64,000 nt of DNA from Mansonella perstans (Eukaryota > Nematoda > Chromadorea > Rhabditida > Onchocercidae), in NCBI GenBank assembly GCA_037074765.1, contig JBAMDO010000072.1, positions 62,001-126,000 of the forward strand, read 5' to 3'. How positions within the stretch are numbered: position 1 is the first letter of the stretch; the number at the start of each line of letters is the position of its first letter. Positions 11,924 through 25,800 of this stretch are shown piece by piece. Under the pieces are notes generated by a model. That model was not told where the DNA came from, made no database searches, and saw nothing but the letters and a program-made list of their open reading frames with translations. Made by a program: the position numbers and the translations under genes.

Positions 11924-14748
11924 CCTATAATCCACCTCTCCAACTACTTTTAGCACAAGATCACCGAATAGTCCCGAACTTCACACTTTTATAAATTGTT
12001 TCACTCGGCATTTTTAGGAATTATTTGGCCTTGAGCTTTTATAAATCATTCGGAGTCTTCTATCTGCCTCATTAAAATATTATTCATGTGTGTTACCGTT
12101 TCTATTAGTTTATTGTTAACTTACAAGACTCGTTTATAATTTCTCATGATTCATGAGAAATTACTACACTTAGAAAAGTCGTAAAACATTTACTAACAGT
12201 TATGGAGTATTCTATAATTTCACTATACTATAAATATGCCGAATTGAATGAAAATATCTGCTTAAGAAAGTTTTGACATTTTGAAATTCTAGAACATTTC
12301 AAATTGTCACATAACATAATTAAAATTAATTATGTCAGCTGACATTTAATTCTACAATCATTATTTCCAAACTGTAATACTAAAAACTTACTGTATAGTA
12401 AATAAATCAATAAAATAAAAGAAATAAAGTAATAAAGAAAACTTGACACCTTTTCAATGTGAATGATAGCGTGACTGCTGCAATCCTTGATGAATGCACA
12501 AACTTGCCGCAGAATGAATGAAAGCGAAAACAAATTGAAATTTGTCAGTAAATCAAATATTTGAAATTTTAATTAGCAAATTATTGTGGCAATAGCAGTA
12601 GCAATTCGGCAATTAAAAATGCGAAATTGCAAAGTAGATGATAGCAATGATGCAGTTGTAACACTAAATAATGCTAAGAAAAGCTGATTCTGAATAATTT
12701 CTTCGCTAGTATACTGATCATCATTTATGCTGCACATTTTCAGCTTCAAACTGATTCTTTTCATCAATTTTAAAAATGATTACAAATGCGCTGTTTTCCT
12801 GTTGTTTCCACTTTTAGTCTGTTTTCAGCAGCCGGAATTAACCACACACGCACATATATATGCACAAACATACACAAATATACTGCTATTGGTGCGCTAT
12901 TTCCCCTTTTTGTTTGAAGCGAACAGCCAACCGCCAACTGAAATTAGCAGAAATTTTGAAATTATTAAAACGAAATAATTCAAATAATAAACACTCGAAT
13001 AAGGAAAATAAGATAAAAATTATATAAACAGGAAAATTAAGTTTAAACATTTACAACAGTGTAACATTTAAGATATGTAGAATCAAATAGTGCTTAGCAG
13101 ATGTTTAATTAATCTTCAAAGATCATATGAAGTAAATTTTTAACATAGCTGATGTGTGAAAAAACTATTGTGTGCATGACTTTCGATATTATAAATTTTC
13201 ATAAAATTTAGACGTCTATTTTAATATTGTATTTAATAACTAATTTAAAAACACACATAGCATCGATGCATTCCTATAAATAAAAAAAATGTTATGCCTG
13301 CAGATGGTACTATTCCAATAACTGATAATGTACTATTTTATTTTTCAGGAAAACGATCAGAGATGATCGATTTGTTTATCTTTCAATTAGTTACTACCAT
13401 ATTTCGGTTCGTTTTCAAAAATACCCATATCTACTATGCTAATGAAGCAATGCATTTAATGATAAGTGCAAAAAAATTGAAATAAAATTTTCAAATATTT
13501 TTGCCAATGTCATAACTTCAACTAATTTTTGTTTGATTTAGCCAAATAAAAATAATTCCCAAAAGACAAAAATTACTCAAGAAGCAAGCAAAAAAAAAAA
13601 GCAGCAAAAATAGAGCAAGAAAGTATAAATATTCATAAAATAGAATTAACGAAATTTGTAAGGAAAAGAATTAAATTTAAAATTATAGTGAATAATTAAA
13701 ATATTATAATGTTTCAATATGTTAAGAAGAAGAAGTGCCAAAAATTATATTTCGAATTTTTTAGCAAAGAAATTAGATAATAAAATGATTCAAACAGTAA
13801 CATTCGAATTTTTAAATACTAAAATTGTTGGAAAAAAGAATTAAATACTCATTAACAATTATGAATAAACACATTTTGAAACTCGACCCACACTATACGT
13901 AAAAAAAACAAACTCTTTAGCCATACAAACTTGAGCCAAATCCGACATGTACCAAACAACCGAACTGTTCGAATTTTGCTGTACCTATTATTGGCTCACA
14001 GTGATATGCAATTATTTCTCACAGGTTTATTGTTGATGTTTTTAAAGACTATTTATTTATTCTTAGCCAATTCATACAATACTTAATCAAATCATTTGAA
14101 TTGATGGCCAATAAAAGTTGGCTTCCTATTAATGGATAGGCTTAAATTGAGCCAAGAATAAAAGGGACATAGTTGCGCAGAGCTGAATTATAGGCTATAT
14201 TCTAAGTAAATTGCATATTTTAATTTGTCACGAATATGCTTACAAAAAGTTATTATCTAATGACAAATAAATGTTGAATTCTTATTACACTGTAGGCCTG
14301 AATTGAGCAGTTAGGCCTGAAAACTGAATCTGTGACATATGAATTCTCAAAATTGATTTAATATTCCGAAAGATTTCATGAATGAGCCCTTTCCCAAGCA
14401 AGTATCCTCGAATTAATAAATTAAATTCATTAATTCTTCTAAAATTTAATTTAATTATTCACTTTGAGACATCAAATGCATGACCAAATTGATGAATAAT
14501 TTTTAATTAGTCAAGGAAGGGAAAGGATGCCAAATTTGATAACCATATGTAGATGAATGAAATCCTGAAACTAATTCTTACCAACTCAGCATATTGTCAA
14601 TTTGTAAAAATTTCAAATAAACCTGAATATGAAAGTAATTGGATGAAATTTTTCCTAATTAAAGATTTCACCGTTTAGTCAACGATGAAAGAAATATTCT
14701 TCTTTCCATAAAATCATTCAAACTTATTTTAAAGAACATTCCAAAAGT
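11924..14748. other. intergenic, no supported gene
   Basis: AT-rich with several open frames of 60 to 85 codons on both strands, none with recognisable motifs or a consistent exon chain. It contains the near-perfect palindrome at 12137-12163. Confidence 0.4.
12137..12163. repeat. near-perfect palindrome, 13-bp arms with 1-nt centre
   Basis: TAATTTCTCATGA, a single T, then TCATGAGAAATTA. The arms are exact reverse complements. It could be a dyad protein-binding site or a cruciform; no flanking gene assigns a role. Confidence 0.8.
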
Positions 14749-15050
14749 TTAAACTGAATTGCTACTTGAAACTAAACTAAACTTTGCTGCGTTAACAATA
14801 TCATTCACTGGAGCACTCATTACTGTATACGATTCCTTGAAAAGTAACTGCAACTACAACGAATCAGCAATAATATCTTATAACCAGTTTTTCAATCTAG
14901 CAACATGAGATAAAATGAAAAAAAAAATTTTGATAAAAGAATATACTTTACGTAATTTGCAGAATCCACCGTGCTGTGTTGAAATTCTACGACTTCAAGA
15001 TTGAACAATTGAAAGACTAATCTGCCAACTTTCTTAATCGTGATTTCCTC
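14749..15050 (-). CDS. candidate two-exon gene fragment, unknown product
   Basis: Not recognised. Minus-strand segment 15050-14952 is 33 codons, open in phase 0, between a TTTAAG acceptor and a GTAAAG donor. It reads in a protein-like way (VGRLVFQLFNLEVVEF). A second segment, 14847-14749 (or from 14853 with a nearby acceptor), continues in phase 0 (LLFKESYTVMSAPVNDIV) to a TAA stop. GC content rises locally over both. No convincing upstream exon with a start codon was found between 15.05 and 19.9 kb, so this is a 3' fragment, a relic or a chance open stretch. The segment starting VGRLVFQLFN recalls a cyclophilin beta strand, but the following residues do not fit that fold family. Confidence 0.25.
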
Positions 15051-18000
15051 CTTAAACAAAATAAAATCATTATAAGTATGCTTAATTTTGATCAGCGTGA
15101 AAAAGGCATCTTATGAATTTGATGATATTTGATTAATTTTCAATAAATTAACTATGGGCTTTGTCCTAATTTTAAAATTGTAAAATGTTATAGAAGTTTC
15201 AATTCTATCAATTTAATAAGCAAGCGTAAACAAATGATCAAACTAGCCTACTGGCGAAATTTATTTGATAAATTGAATTAATCAAGTTTATTCAATAAGA
15301 AAAGAGGCGTTTATTTGTATAGTGAAGTAAGCGTTTTAACTTGGAAGGAAAAGCGAAACGAACCATCCAATTTATTTCATCACTCAATGATCAGCTTCGT
15401 CTCAAAAAAGTTAAACAAGTTTCATTCAACCAACTCTCTCTCTCTTTCTCTTTCCCTCCCACTTACATTTACAAAACGGCTTTTACATTTTCACCCTGAA
15501 AACGCCATATTCGCTTCTTTTAAATTCTTATATTGGAAATTTAGTTGTTGACGTTCATTTCATTTTTATATCAAAAGAGAAGGAGAAAATTTCCTGCGAT
15601 TAAATGGCTCAATACTGCTGCTCATAGCTTACGACTAATCTTTTTTCGATAACTTTCATAACAAGCAACAATAAATTTTAACATTAATGAAAGGTTTCTA
15701 TTGTGATGTTGAAATGTCAACAACAAAAGCACTCAAAAGCACATATGCAACAATACAAATTAACAATTCGGGTAAATGTAACGAAGTCAGAAAATTTATT
15801 CAAATCAGCTTAGCGATATTAAAATTTGGAAAAGTCAGAAAGAAGAAGAAAACAATGCAGAATACAATAAAGAAGTATAATATATTTCGATTTTATTACA
15901 TCTTTTTACTTCGATTGAAATATTTTAATTATTTTCAAAATTCTTGCTTCGTTACTGATAATTCTATTTTAATAAAATTTCGCTTTATTTATTTTTATTT
16001 TTTCACTCTTCTTGCATTATTTGAAGTTTCAGATGGCGAGCAAATGTAATGAATGAAAGACATTATGCACATATGTGTGCTATTGAACATCAACTAAAAA
16101 TAATTGCAGTGAAATAATTTCCGTTGTCATCAATAAGAAAGAATTATTTTCTTCCAGATTTCCAGCTTCCAAGCAGATCAATTTAGCATTTCATCATTAT
16201 ATAAGAATATTAAACTCAAATACTATCCGAATTAGTGCTTATCGAGATAGCATTTCAGTAATAATGGAATTTTTTCATAGTTGCATTTACGCTACAAAAG
16301 GTAGTAATTACAATATTTTAATAATTATCAAACACAATAAAGATTATTTCAGATAGTAATTTTGTCCTACTTGGAAAACGATCCCATTGATGGTTGTTAT
16401 CTCATTACAGTGTAAACAGCTGAACACATATATCAGTGCAGAATTTGGAAAAAGCTAAAGTTCAAAGGTAAAATCAAAAGAGTGATAGTTTATAAAAATA
16501 GCTCGATCAGCATGAAAATAATGTCCATTCCACTTCTTTCAAATTTCCTGCAAATGACACCTCATCAATCCTTTAATTACCGTAAGTTTGAACAATGTGC
16601 AGATGGTGAAGACATTACACTTCAAGAAACTACAAATTAAAAAAAAAAGTATCCTTTATTTCAAAATGTTGACAAAATAAATAGATAGACTGACAACAAA
16701 ACGAAAAATATTTCTAACAAAATCGTAATTTGATAAATTTGGAAGAATGAAATGAAAACAAGGAAAGTATCACATACAAATTCAAATTTCCCATTGATTT
16801 GAACTTATATATTGGTAGTTCAGATAAGATGAAGTAAGCAAGGGAATTATTTTGTGCATTTAAAATTTGGAAGTTGAAATAAATTTCTACAAAACTAGAA
16901 ATACAAGTATTTCTTAAAAAGAGAAAATTTATTATTATTGTTTAATGAATAAATAAAAATGGTCGGAAAAAAATGTACATTATTCTGAGCCGTTGATCTG
17001 GTAAAGTGAATTCGATTGATTATTTTCTATTTGCGACCAACAATGATGCAGCCCATCGAAGATCGATTCTGTTCATTTACACATTTTAGCTCATCAACTT
17101 AACATTTGAACTGCCATCTATTGGCGTGCCAGTGAATAATTTGACAGATTAAAACATTTCGATAAAATCCTTAGCAATGTGATTAAAAAGAAGAAAAAAC
17201 GGGAAATGACATATATTCACATATTTCCTTGACCCACATGTGTTAAATACAGGAACTGTTTTGACTGACCAGATCACTTATCTGTTCCCATTTTTTTTAT
17301 TTATTCTGATGAATTCTATAACTGATCTGAAATATGCCAAGAGGAAATGCTTATCACATATTTTTTTTTTCGTAACACATTTTTTTCATTTGCCACTTCC
17401 TTCTTCTAAGTTTATTTTGCTTCCATTAATTCTATCAATTTTTCATTGCATTATTTCAATTCATTTAATTCTCGATTAATTAACTTATTTCTTCTTCTTC
17501 TCAAATTTTTATCCTAAACTATTTCACATTTCAGTTTGCTTAATTCATTTCGTGTTATTCCATTTTGTTTAATCCCGAATACTTAACATAACTCAATACG
17601 GAACTCTCTTATGCCAATCTGCCCAACGGATGATTCATAGTAATTTGTCAAATTTTGCGTTTTCTTTTCCTTTTAGCTATTTTATTTCAAAAATAGGGCG
17701 CTCATCTCACTATTTACCAGTCTAACTTTGAACAAAATGATCTAAATGAGAAGACAAGGATGGAAGTCTTCTTACAGAAAGATATTGTATGTTACAAAAT
17801 CGATTTAACGACCTAAATTTCTGAACCTTTAAAGCGGAACGAAAAAACTTTGTACAATGCAATATTTTATTGAAATCTTTTACCGCTCCTAATTCAATGA
17901 TTGCGTTGCTTTTAAATAAAGCAAAATGTTATGTGTGAGCATTTGAAACAAGGATTTTTCTGAATTAGTTTAAATTTCCAGTTACTCTTCTCATTCCTGT

Positions 18001-18144
18001 AGAAATGAAAAAGAGTGGCAGAAGAAATATTTGCTGATACAACTGAAAACAGGAAGCAAACTTTCAAAGGGAAAGAATTTCTTTTACTCTTCCGTAACAA
18101 AAATAATGCCCCCCATAGCATGCAACTTTTTCAGGCTTAGTCAT

Positions 18145-18309
18145 ATCATTGTTTCCGAAATCATTTCATCCATTAATATCATTGTTTCAGAAATCATTTC
18201 ATCCATTAATATCATTGTTTCAGAAATCATTTCATCCATTAATATCATTGTTTCAGAAATCATTTCATCCATTAATATCACTGTTTCAGAAATCATTTCA
18301 TCCATTAAT
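18145..18309. repeat. minisatellite, five copies of a 33-nt unit
   Basis: Five contiguous units beginning ATCATTGTTTC and ending CATCCATTAAT, nearly identical (one base differs in the first unit, one in the last). Because 33 is a multiple of three, it keeps long frames open on both strands (174 codons plus, 63 codons minus). I regard these as repeat artefacts rather than genes. Confidence 0.9.
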
Positions 18310-19840
18310 AGTGCGAATCTAAAACATTTCATTCATTTAAACTATTGCAATTATTCAAAAATAAAATTCATGTTTCACTTTTATTCTTCTATATGCCTAA
18401 AAGAAACATTCAAATTATTTTTCAAAGATGAAAAAGCGATACAGCGTTTAATGTTTCTTCAGAAAAGTGTTCAGTTACAAACCTATGTTTGTTTCACAAG
18501 TTCAGATGCTTTGCAGAATTATGGCATTTCTTCTAGTTTTCTTGTTCTTAGTTAATTTTGTATTCGATTAGTATGATAGAGCCAGATAAAGTGACCAATC
18601 GTTAATATTACTATTAAAAGAGTAATCATTTATTAACGATTTCCAACAAATCCAATCACATTGAAAACTACTGCTGAAACTTAATGAAAATATTCCCTAC
18701 GTATAGCTCTTTCGGTAACAATAAGTTAATTTAGTCAGAGAATGCTTTAGAGAATAGAGGTCACGTTAACTTGAAAGACAATACAATAATTCAAAGAATG
18801 ATGATAGAAAATCAGATGACTCATGAAAGCTCATGTAAGCAATAAATTTCTTTTAAGGAGACCGAAAAAAGAAATTTTTTCATTTTTTAAATTACTCAAA
18901 GATATTTGGACAAAATTTGTCTGCTGTTGAACATTTAGTACAAAACGAAATTTACGGCCTGGTAAGACGGGTTCGCCTTCTAAAAAGTCAAAAGAAAGTT
19001 TCCTGTGTTCGTCTGTTTCTCTCTGTCTTTTCTTTCTTCTTTTCTATCTGCTTACGGTGAAAAAACAGCAATTACCTATCATTAGATTAGTGATGACATT
19101 ATTTCTAATTTAAATGAATATTGGTAGTATTTCAAAATTCCAAATATAACCGGCAATCCTTTAAATATCGGTGGCATTTTTTTCAAAAAAATAATTCGCT
19201 TACAATTTTCAATCATAAAAGTTGCACTGTATCTAGAAATAAATTATCCATTAATTTCTTTCAGTGTTTAAAAGAAATTACCGATTGCTTTGCATTCTTG
19301 CTACACTTATATACCTTTTAAGTGATTGACATCGGCATAATGTTTATTGATAAATAACTGACAGAGATTTTTTGGCCTCCATTGCAAATTATCAGTTAAT
19401 TCGAAATTTTTCAAATATTGCAAACTATCTAATTAATTAAAGAACCAGTGTTTAATTTTGAGTAATATGTATATATATTCTTTAAAGCACACAGTGATGA
19501 ATGATAAGCTTTAAGGACTTTAAAACAATTGTCATTTGGGTCTATGTCATTGTCACATTTTACTCAATTTAAAACATTGCCTTTGGCAAATTTTTCAGCA
19601 AAGTAATTGTAAGAAAACGGAAAAAATTTATGACTTATTACGCAGCTTTTACATGTTTGAATAAAAAAGAAGGATAAAGAAATATTGGTGGAAAATGTGA
19701 ATGATTTTACAAATGACACGATCACACGTGTCGGACGAGTACACATATCATTTGATGGCATCTTTTCCCACATCATATCACATCCTGTCGTACCCATCCA
19801 ATAAATCCTCATGATATTTGTGACAGTATGCGACAGAAGG

Positions 19841-19848
19841 TATAAAAA
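19841..19848 (+). promoter_or_regulatory. possible TATA box of the distal first exon
   Basis: TATAAAAA lies about 40 nt before the distal ATG at 19887 with no splice acceptor between them, which suits a TATA-driven, short-leader transcript. Such motifs are common by chance in this composition. Confidence 0.3.
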
Positions 19849-19886
19849 TTTTATCCGATAAATCACCTCAAAACATCTTCGATGTA

Positions 19887-22800
19887 ATGCAGCAACAACA
19901 AGAGCAATTAAAAGAATATCATTTTGATGGTATGTAAGAGACCATTGAAATTGTTGGATGTCAAAACAGCTTGATTTTAATTCCGAATTGATAGGTAGAT
20001 TTTCTAAAGTGTACCCATGTTATTGTCATTCGCACATATAAATATGATAGTAATAGTTATTAGGAGACACAGATCTCTGGTGACTTTTATTTTCATCAAA
20101 TAAGAATCTGAAAAAAACATGAAAGCTGATAGCTTGCCAATCATTGAGAGATTTATGAAAGTCTTTGCTTATAAAAATGATTATTTATGAACAGATTAAT
20201 TTATAGTGTCTGAAATTTGAATTAATTAGTGCATTTTACCACAAAAGCTTTTGTTCGAGAATAAAGTTATTCTGAAAACGAGTTTTTGCGAATAAATTAA
20301 TTAGTTTGCAAATTAAAATTTTATTTATCTATAAAATTATTATGAATATTTGGAGCAGTTGGAGGCGAGAAAGCTGTTTGGTACTTTGGCGAAAGAAAAT
20401 CAGTGGAACAAATATGAAAAGAGGGGTATTATTGAATCGGAAACTGGAATTAACAAATTCAAGTAAACAATAGAAGCAGTCTCAAAAAGACATTTTTGAA
20501 GTTATTTTTCGAATCTGCCATAAAGGATCTTCAATTGAAATATCGCTTTTCAGTGTCGATCACTCGTTTGGCAAGGTCTCCTCTGTCTTATAGCTTCTGG
20601 CGTTAAATCTGCTATAACTCTTAATAGCTTTATTAATCATTTAGTTTTTTTTTTCTACAACGGCAGTATTTAAACATGTGTGCAATGTGTATCTTATTGG
20701 AAAGGCTTGATGTGGATCTAGAAAGTTTACCAATTTGAAACAAGAAATGCCCATACAACGAGTTAACTTTTAATAAATTCCATTGCTAGTGATAGGGAAG
20801 TAAACCACAACACTTTTATCTTACAACTGTGTAAACAAATAGAAAAATAAAAGTTTCTATATGATTACGATGAAATGCTCAAATTCAAACAATAAAATTG
20901 AGCAACTTTTCGTGCTCATATGATCTTTGAAAAAATTACGGTAGTTTAAATATATCGCTAAAAGAAAAATAAAATGTTTGAATGGATTGCGAAGAAAAGA
21001 TGTCAGAATTTTCATTATGGACTATATTAATAAACTTTATTAATGAATGAGTCCAAATTAATCTGTTGTTTGCGATTCTTTCCAGTCGATGGATGAATTT
21101 TGAACTACAGTTGGAAAGTTCTGTAAATCCATTTTTGGAGGAAACTGAGATTTTCAAATACCATTTCATTGAAAATTTGAATCTGGATGGCCTAACATTA
21201 AATTTATTTTATTACAGTTTATAATTTCGGTAACAATTGGAAGAGCTAAGAGCTTCTTTTACAGTAGCAAAAATTTTCTGCTGTAAAAGAAGAGCCAAAA
21301 TAGTCTGGAACCAAATATGGAAACTTGTTCGCGTCAAAAGCCAATGAATATATGAGTCGTAGCAAAGATAAGTTAGTTTCTTCCTTGCATCTTTTCAAAT
21401 ATTTGAATAACAGATGTATTCATTTTATTCATGTAACACCATAAAAACACACAAAATGAGTTCTTGCTTCTGTTTTCATTTTCTTTCAGATTTTCTGGAT
21501 TCCGATGATTGGGAAAAATTGCCGAGAATTCCACATGGTAAATTATGTTCCATTACACGTACTCCACATTTATTTATTTGATCATATCTTCATAGTTGTG
21601 TTGCAATATTCATATTGTCGTTGTTTTAACAAGCATTAGAAACTTTTTATATGTGGTTCCTTAGTGAAGCAATATTTCGAGAACTATCATGGAGAACCTC
21701 TCAGTGTGACAGTTTTATTTCATTAATTCGAAATGTTCAAATCTTACTTCTCACTTATCTCTCTTCTTTTTCATATTTGCACTAAACTTTATGGCCCACT
21801 CGGTGACATTCTTGATATTTATTTTCAATTACACATTTGATCACTTAATATTCACTTCAATAAAAAAAAAGCTGAAATTGTTACATCGTAGCTGGAAAAG
21901 TATAGTATGAAATTTAAAAGTATGAAATTTAAAAAGTAATGAAACTGTATTGTAAAAAACTTTAAAGATACTTCAAAATAAGTCCTGAAGTTGAGTTAAT
22001 GAAAATGTTTATTTGTGATATTTTTACCTGAACAAAATCTTTGCTTTTTTCATTTCCTTCTGATTTATTAGAATAAAAAAAAAGCTTTCCAATTAAGTGC
22101 GTGAAGTGATTTGTAAATAAAAAAATAGAGTTTCTGAAAAAGGAAAAATTGCATGTACAGAAAAATGTTTAAATTACTTCTGAAATAATGAAAGAGTTAG
22201 TAACAGTAACAACATTTATTGCTATAACATCCTTATGCTTGCATATCATGTAGTCTTGACGATGTATATTTTGCTGGAACGAACAAGTTAGTCAATTTAA
22301 TCATTCCAAAATACTGATTGGCAAAAATACTGATGAAACAATAGGAAAGAAAACTCGTCTATTGCGGGATGAAATGGTTGTATGATCATTGCATGCAGTA
22401 CAAACAACAATCTTCATTCAAATTACTAAAGTACATTTAATCGAACAAAAAATCATTGCAGTAAATAAGCTATTTATTGATTAATGCTCGAAATAATTCA
22501 TCGAAAATTAAGTCTCGAAGGTGCGAACAATGAAATATTACAGTCAAAGCTGTAACAATTATTCATTTGCATTTTCAGAAATATAAACTGCTGAGAAAAG
22601 AACGATGAAGCGAGAAACGAGATACGGGAGGAGCGGGAAGCGTGGAGCGGGAAACGAGGAGCGGGAAGCGGGAAGCAGGGAGTGAGAGTTATACTATGCT
22701 GTGTAAATCAGTGTCATATTTGTTATTCATTCATAAAGAATGTGGAAATGACAAATTTGTGAAATGTATAATTTAAATTCCCTTCTAAAAGGTGAAAGTG

Positions 22801-25800
22801 GAAGAAGCAACTTTATTCTGACATCAATATTTGTTCAAATGAATTTATTCAAAATATGTTTTGTTTGTTGCAATAATTGAAATTAACTTTCACTGGAAAT
22901 TCGTTAAAATTGAAACATTATTTTAATAAATTCCAACAACTTACAAAAACACTACACAGGACAAATGCTTTTTCTTCTCCTAGCAACGCATGCTAAACGG
23001 AAGTTCCCTTTCTTTTTTCACCATTCATCTTTTCATTAATCTGATAATAGCTTGTAAAATAATGTTAAACAATGAGAATGTTTAGTTCACAACACTCACT
23101 ATATTTCCTTTCTTCTCTCGTTTCCACTTCTTCGCATAATTTTACTTATTTTTAAATAGAAAAAAACTCCTCACAAAACAAACTTAAATAGCTCAAACTT
23201 TTTCTTTTTTTTTTTTTTTTTTTTGTCAAAAAATTTTTCCATTTATTCAAATTGGCATTTCATGATTTTTACAACAAAAATTATTATTTCTTGTCTCCAA
23301 AAACAATTGATCTAATGGTCATCCTATTCAACTAATTTTTGTTTTCATTTATTCCAATGAAACTTATTCGGTTCGATTAAGGCTAGATCTTATCAAATAT
23401 AAATGTGATTCAAAAGCATTTAATATAAGTCTGTTAAATAAAGATTGTATTGTTTAATGATTTTGAATTACATGAAAATATCATACCAGTAAACTCCGGA
23501 GAAAAGTTCTAGTAAATCTCGAGACAAGTTCTTCATTGACAATCACCAATCAATTCATTTCTTTGGTTTGGATCATATGGCTTTTGGTAGCTAAGTGTAT
23601 GCGATAATAGGTATATGTTTAAAAAATGGGTCATTGATTGATTTATTCATTCGACAATCGCAAAAAATCATTGAAAGGCCTTCAAGAGACGCTTCTATCC
23701 AAAAGGTTTTGTTGAGCCATAATTCTGAGTTATTTGAAAATAATTAAATGCGATTTAGCTTTACTAATGAGGCATTATTCTGTTAGATATCTGAATAACA
23801 CAGTCCTCGAGAGAAGTCTTAAAGCATTCAGAGAATAAGGACCGAGAGAGGATAAGAGCAAGAAAGAGTTGATATAGTTCAAAGGCAAAATGGAATCTTT
23901 TCTTCCTTCTTGCTATTCGATCCAAACAAAATATCGTCATCTCTCTATTCCTTTCTATTTATCACTCTCTATTTCTTTCTCTCTTTTTTTGTCCCTCTCT
24001 CTCGCTCACTTTAATCGAATTTGGTGTTCGAGAAAAATTTGACCTCTATCAAGTCAGAGAGGACCAACTGGACAACTGGACAGCAATGCGACAGTTAGTG
24101 ACATCCTTTCAATATATACATATATATATATCCGCGTTGCTTCTTTCTCAATCCAACATCACATCATATCAATTGTCCATAAACGGAATAAGACGAGGAA
24201 AATATTCCCTGTGGTTTTCTTCATTTAAAGGGCCTTTCTTCCTTGCTTCTTCTTTTTCTTCTTTCATAGCAAGATATATTGCTATCTACCTCTCTCTCGA
24301 TTCACATTTATCACTGAAACTATAGCTACTGTTTTCACGCATTCAATGTTTTTATCAGCTAATTGCTGTCCTCTTGGCAGAAACAGTTGGCTGATAAAAA
24401 CATTAGGCACTAAAAAGTGCCGGCTGTTCTTTCCTTTCAAATAGTTTCTTTAGCTAAACAAAAAAAAAAAGCCTGGTCAATGACTATTACTGTTCATAAC
24501 ATTTATATGTTAAACCGATCGATACCAGTTAGATCAAGCGAAAGAAAAGAATAAGTATAGTTCAGATGATGATTAGCCAAGTTTAAGTTTAGTAGGTAGT
24601 AAATGCATTTTCAGAGCCATATAGTTATTGGAGGATAAATTTAGTTAATCCGCACTAAGCCATAATTGGTGCGGATTAACCATAATTTTTTTCCTTATGA
24701 CCATTCTAACTATTCTTTATTGGTATTTATCATTTATCATTATCATTTCATCCATATTTATCATCGCTATATGTCATATGCTACAATTATCAACAATTTA
24801 TCTGAATCATTTATTATACTTTCTGTTAATTCTTGTCACCAAAGTCTCACTGTAACCTTAAGATCAAATTATCTCCTTTTGCTTACATATCTAGTACTGA
24901 TGGATGAAATTTTTACAACAATCCATTTTCGAATATTATTAAAAAAAAAAAAAAAAGAAAAGTATATTGTAGTTTTTGGCTTAATCTTAATTTTTGGTTT
25001 TTGAACGCTTCCAATTATTTATCATCTGAATTAAAATCACGACGCAAAAGAGTGCAGCTTCGATTAGTATTGTTAACTTTAATCCAGCAAGAAAAAGAAT
25101 GCTAAAACGAAAGTAGTGAAAGACTGATGTGCTGGCTATCCACTAGCAAAAGTGAAATAAGCCAGGATCGTCAATCTGTTCAAAACAAGTGAAATTTCTA
25201 TCATTTCATTTGAAAATTTATGTTAAATTTACTCTTTCAAATCATCTCGTATTTCACATTTTTTTGCGGTAAAGCAATGTACAGAATCAATTATCATTTA
25301 ATTTTTCAGTAATAAAATTTTTTATTGTTTAGATATCTCTGATCTTACAGATTTACAGCATTTATCTATAGGTGTCTGTATTAAAATCGTATGGAAACAT
25401 GAACTGAGAAATACTCTCTAGCCACGTGGCTGTTTATTCTTCTTGGCCATAAATGTCTTCTCACTTATTTCTTAAGCAGTACGAATGTTGTAAATGTATG
25501 AAAATCAATGCATTTATGTAATTTATACAAATTACGCACTAAAAAATACTTTAAAAAGTGTTAGTGGAAAATTAGAAACATAATCTTTTAATATCTTCCT
25601 CGACTATAGAAAAATGAATTACTTAAGAATGCGAAATAAATTTAGAAGCCTAGGATGAGATTTAATCTCTGCTTGTTTCACACTTAAATTTTCATTACTT
25701 TTTTTTACTTTTTTTTTTTACATTACTTTTTTTTTTCTGCATTACTTTTTTTTTTTTTTATCAACATTATTATACAAAAGTCCTTTGACAAAGTTAAATA

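Larger units (their letters stand above)
15051..19886. other. gene-poor region
   Basis: No supported gene. It holds a CT-rich tract at about 15.43-15.46 kb and the 33-nt minisatellite at 18145-18309. The longest open frame outside the minisatellite (15687-16049, 120 codons) has a composition expected from translated AT-rich DNA. Confidence 0.4.

Noticed and set aside
15687..16049. 120-codon plus-strand open frame
   Set aside because: Roughly one frame of this length is expected by chance in 64 kb of such AT-rich DNA; Lys/Phe/Tyr-heavy composition, no motif, no splice context.
16527..16606. Possible minus-strand start exon MSSPSAHCSNLR with a following segment
   Set aside because: The intervening intron would be only about 33 nt, and the continued frame soon stops.
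18031..18555. 174-codon plus-strand frame with repeated SINIIVSEIIS
   Set aside because: The repeat part is a 33-nt minisatellite that stays open on both strands; the rest has no coding character.
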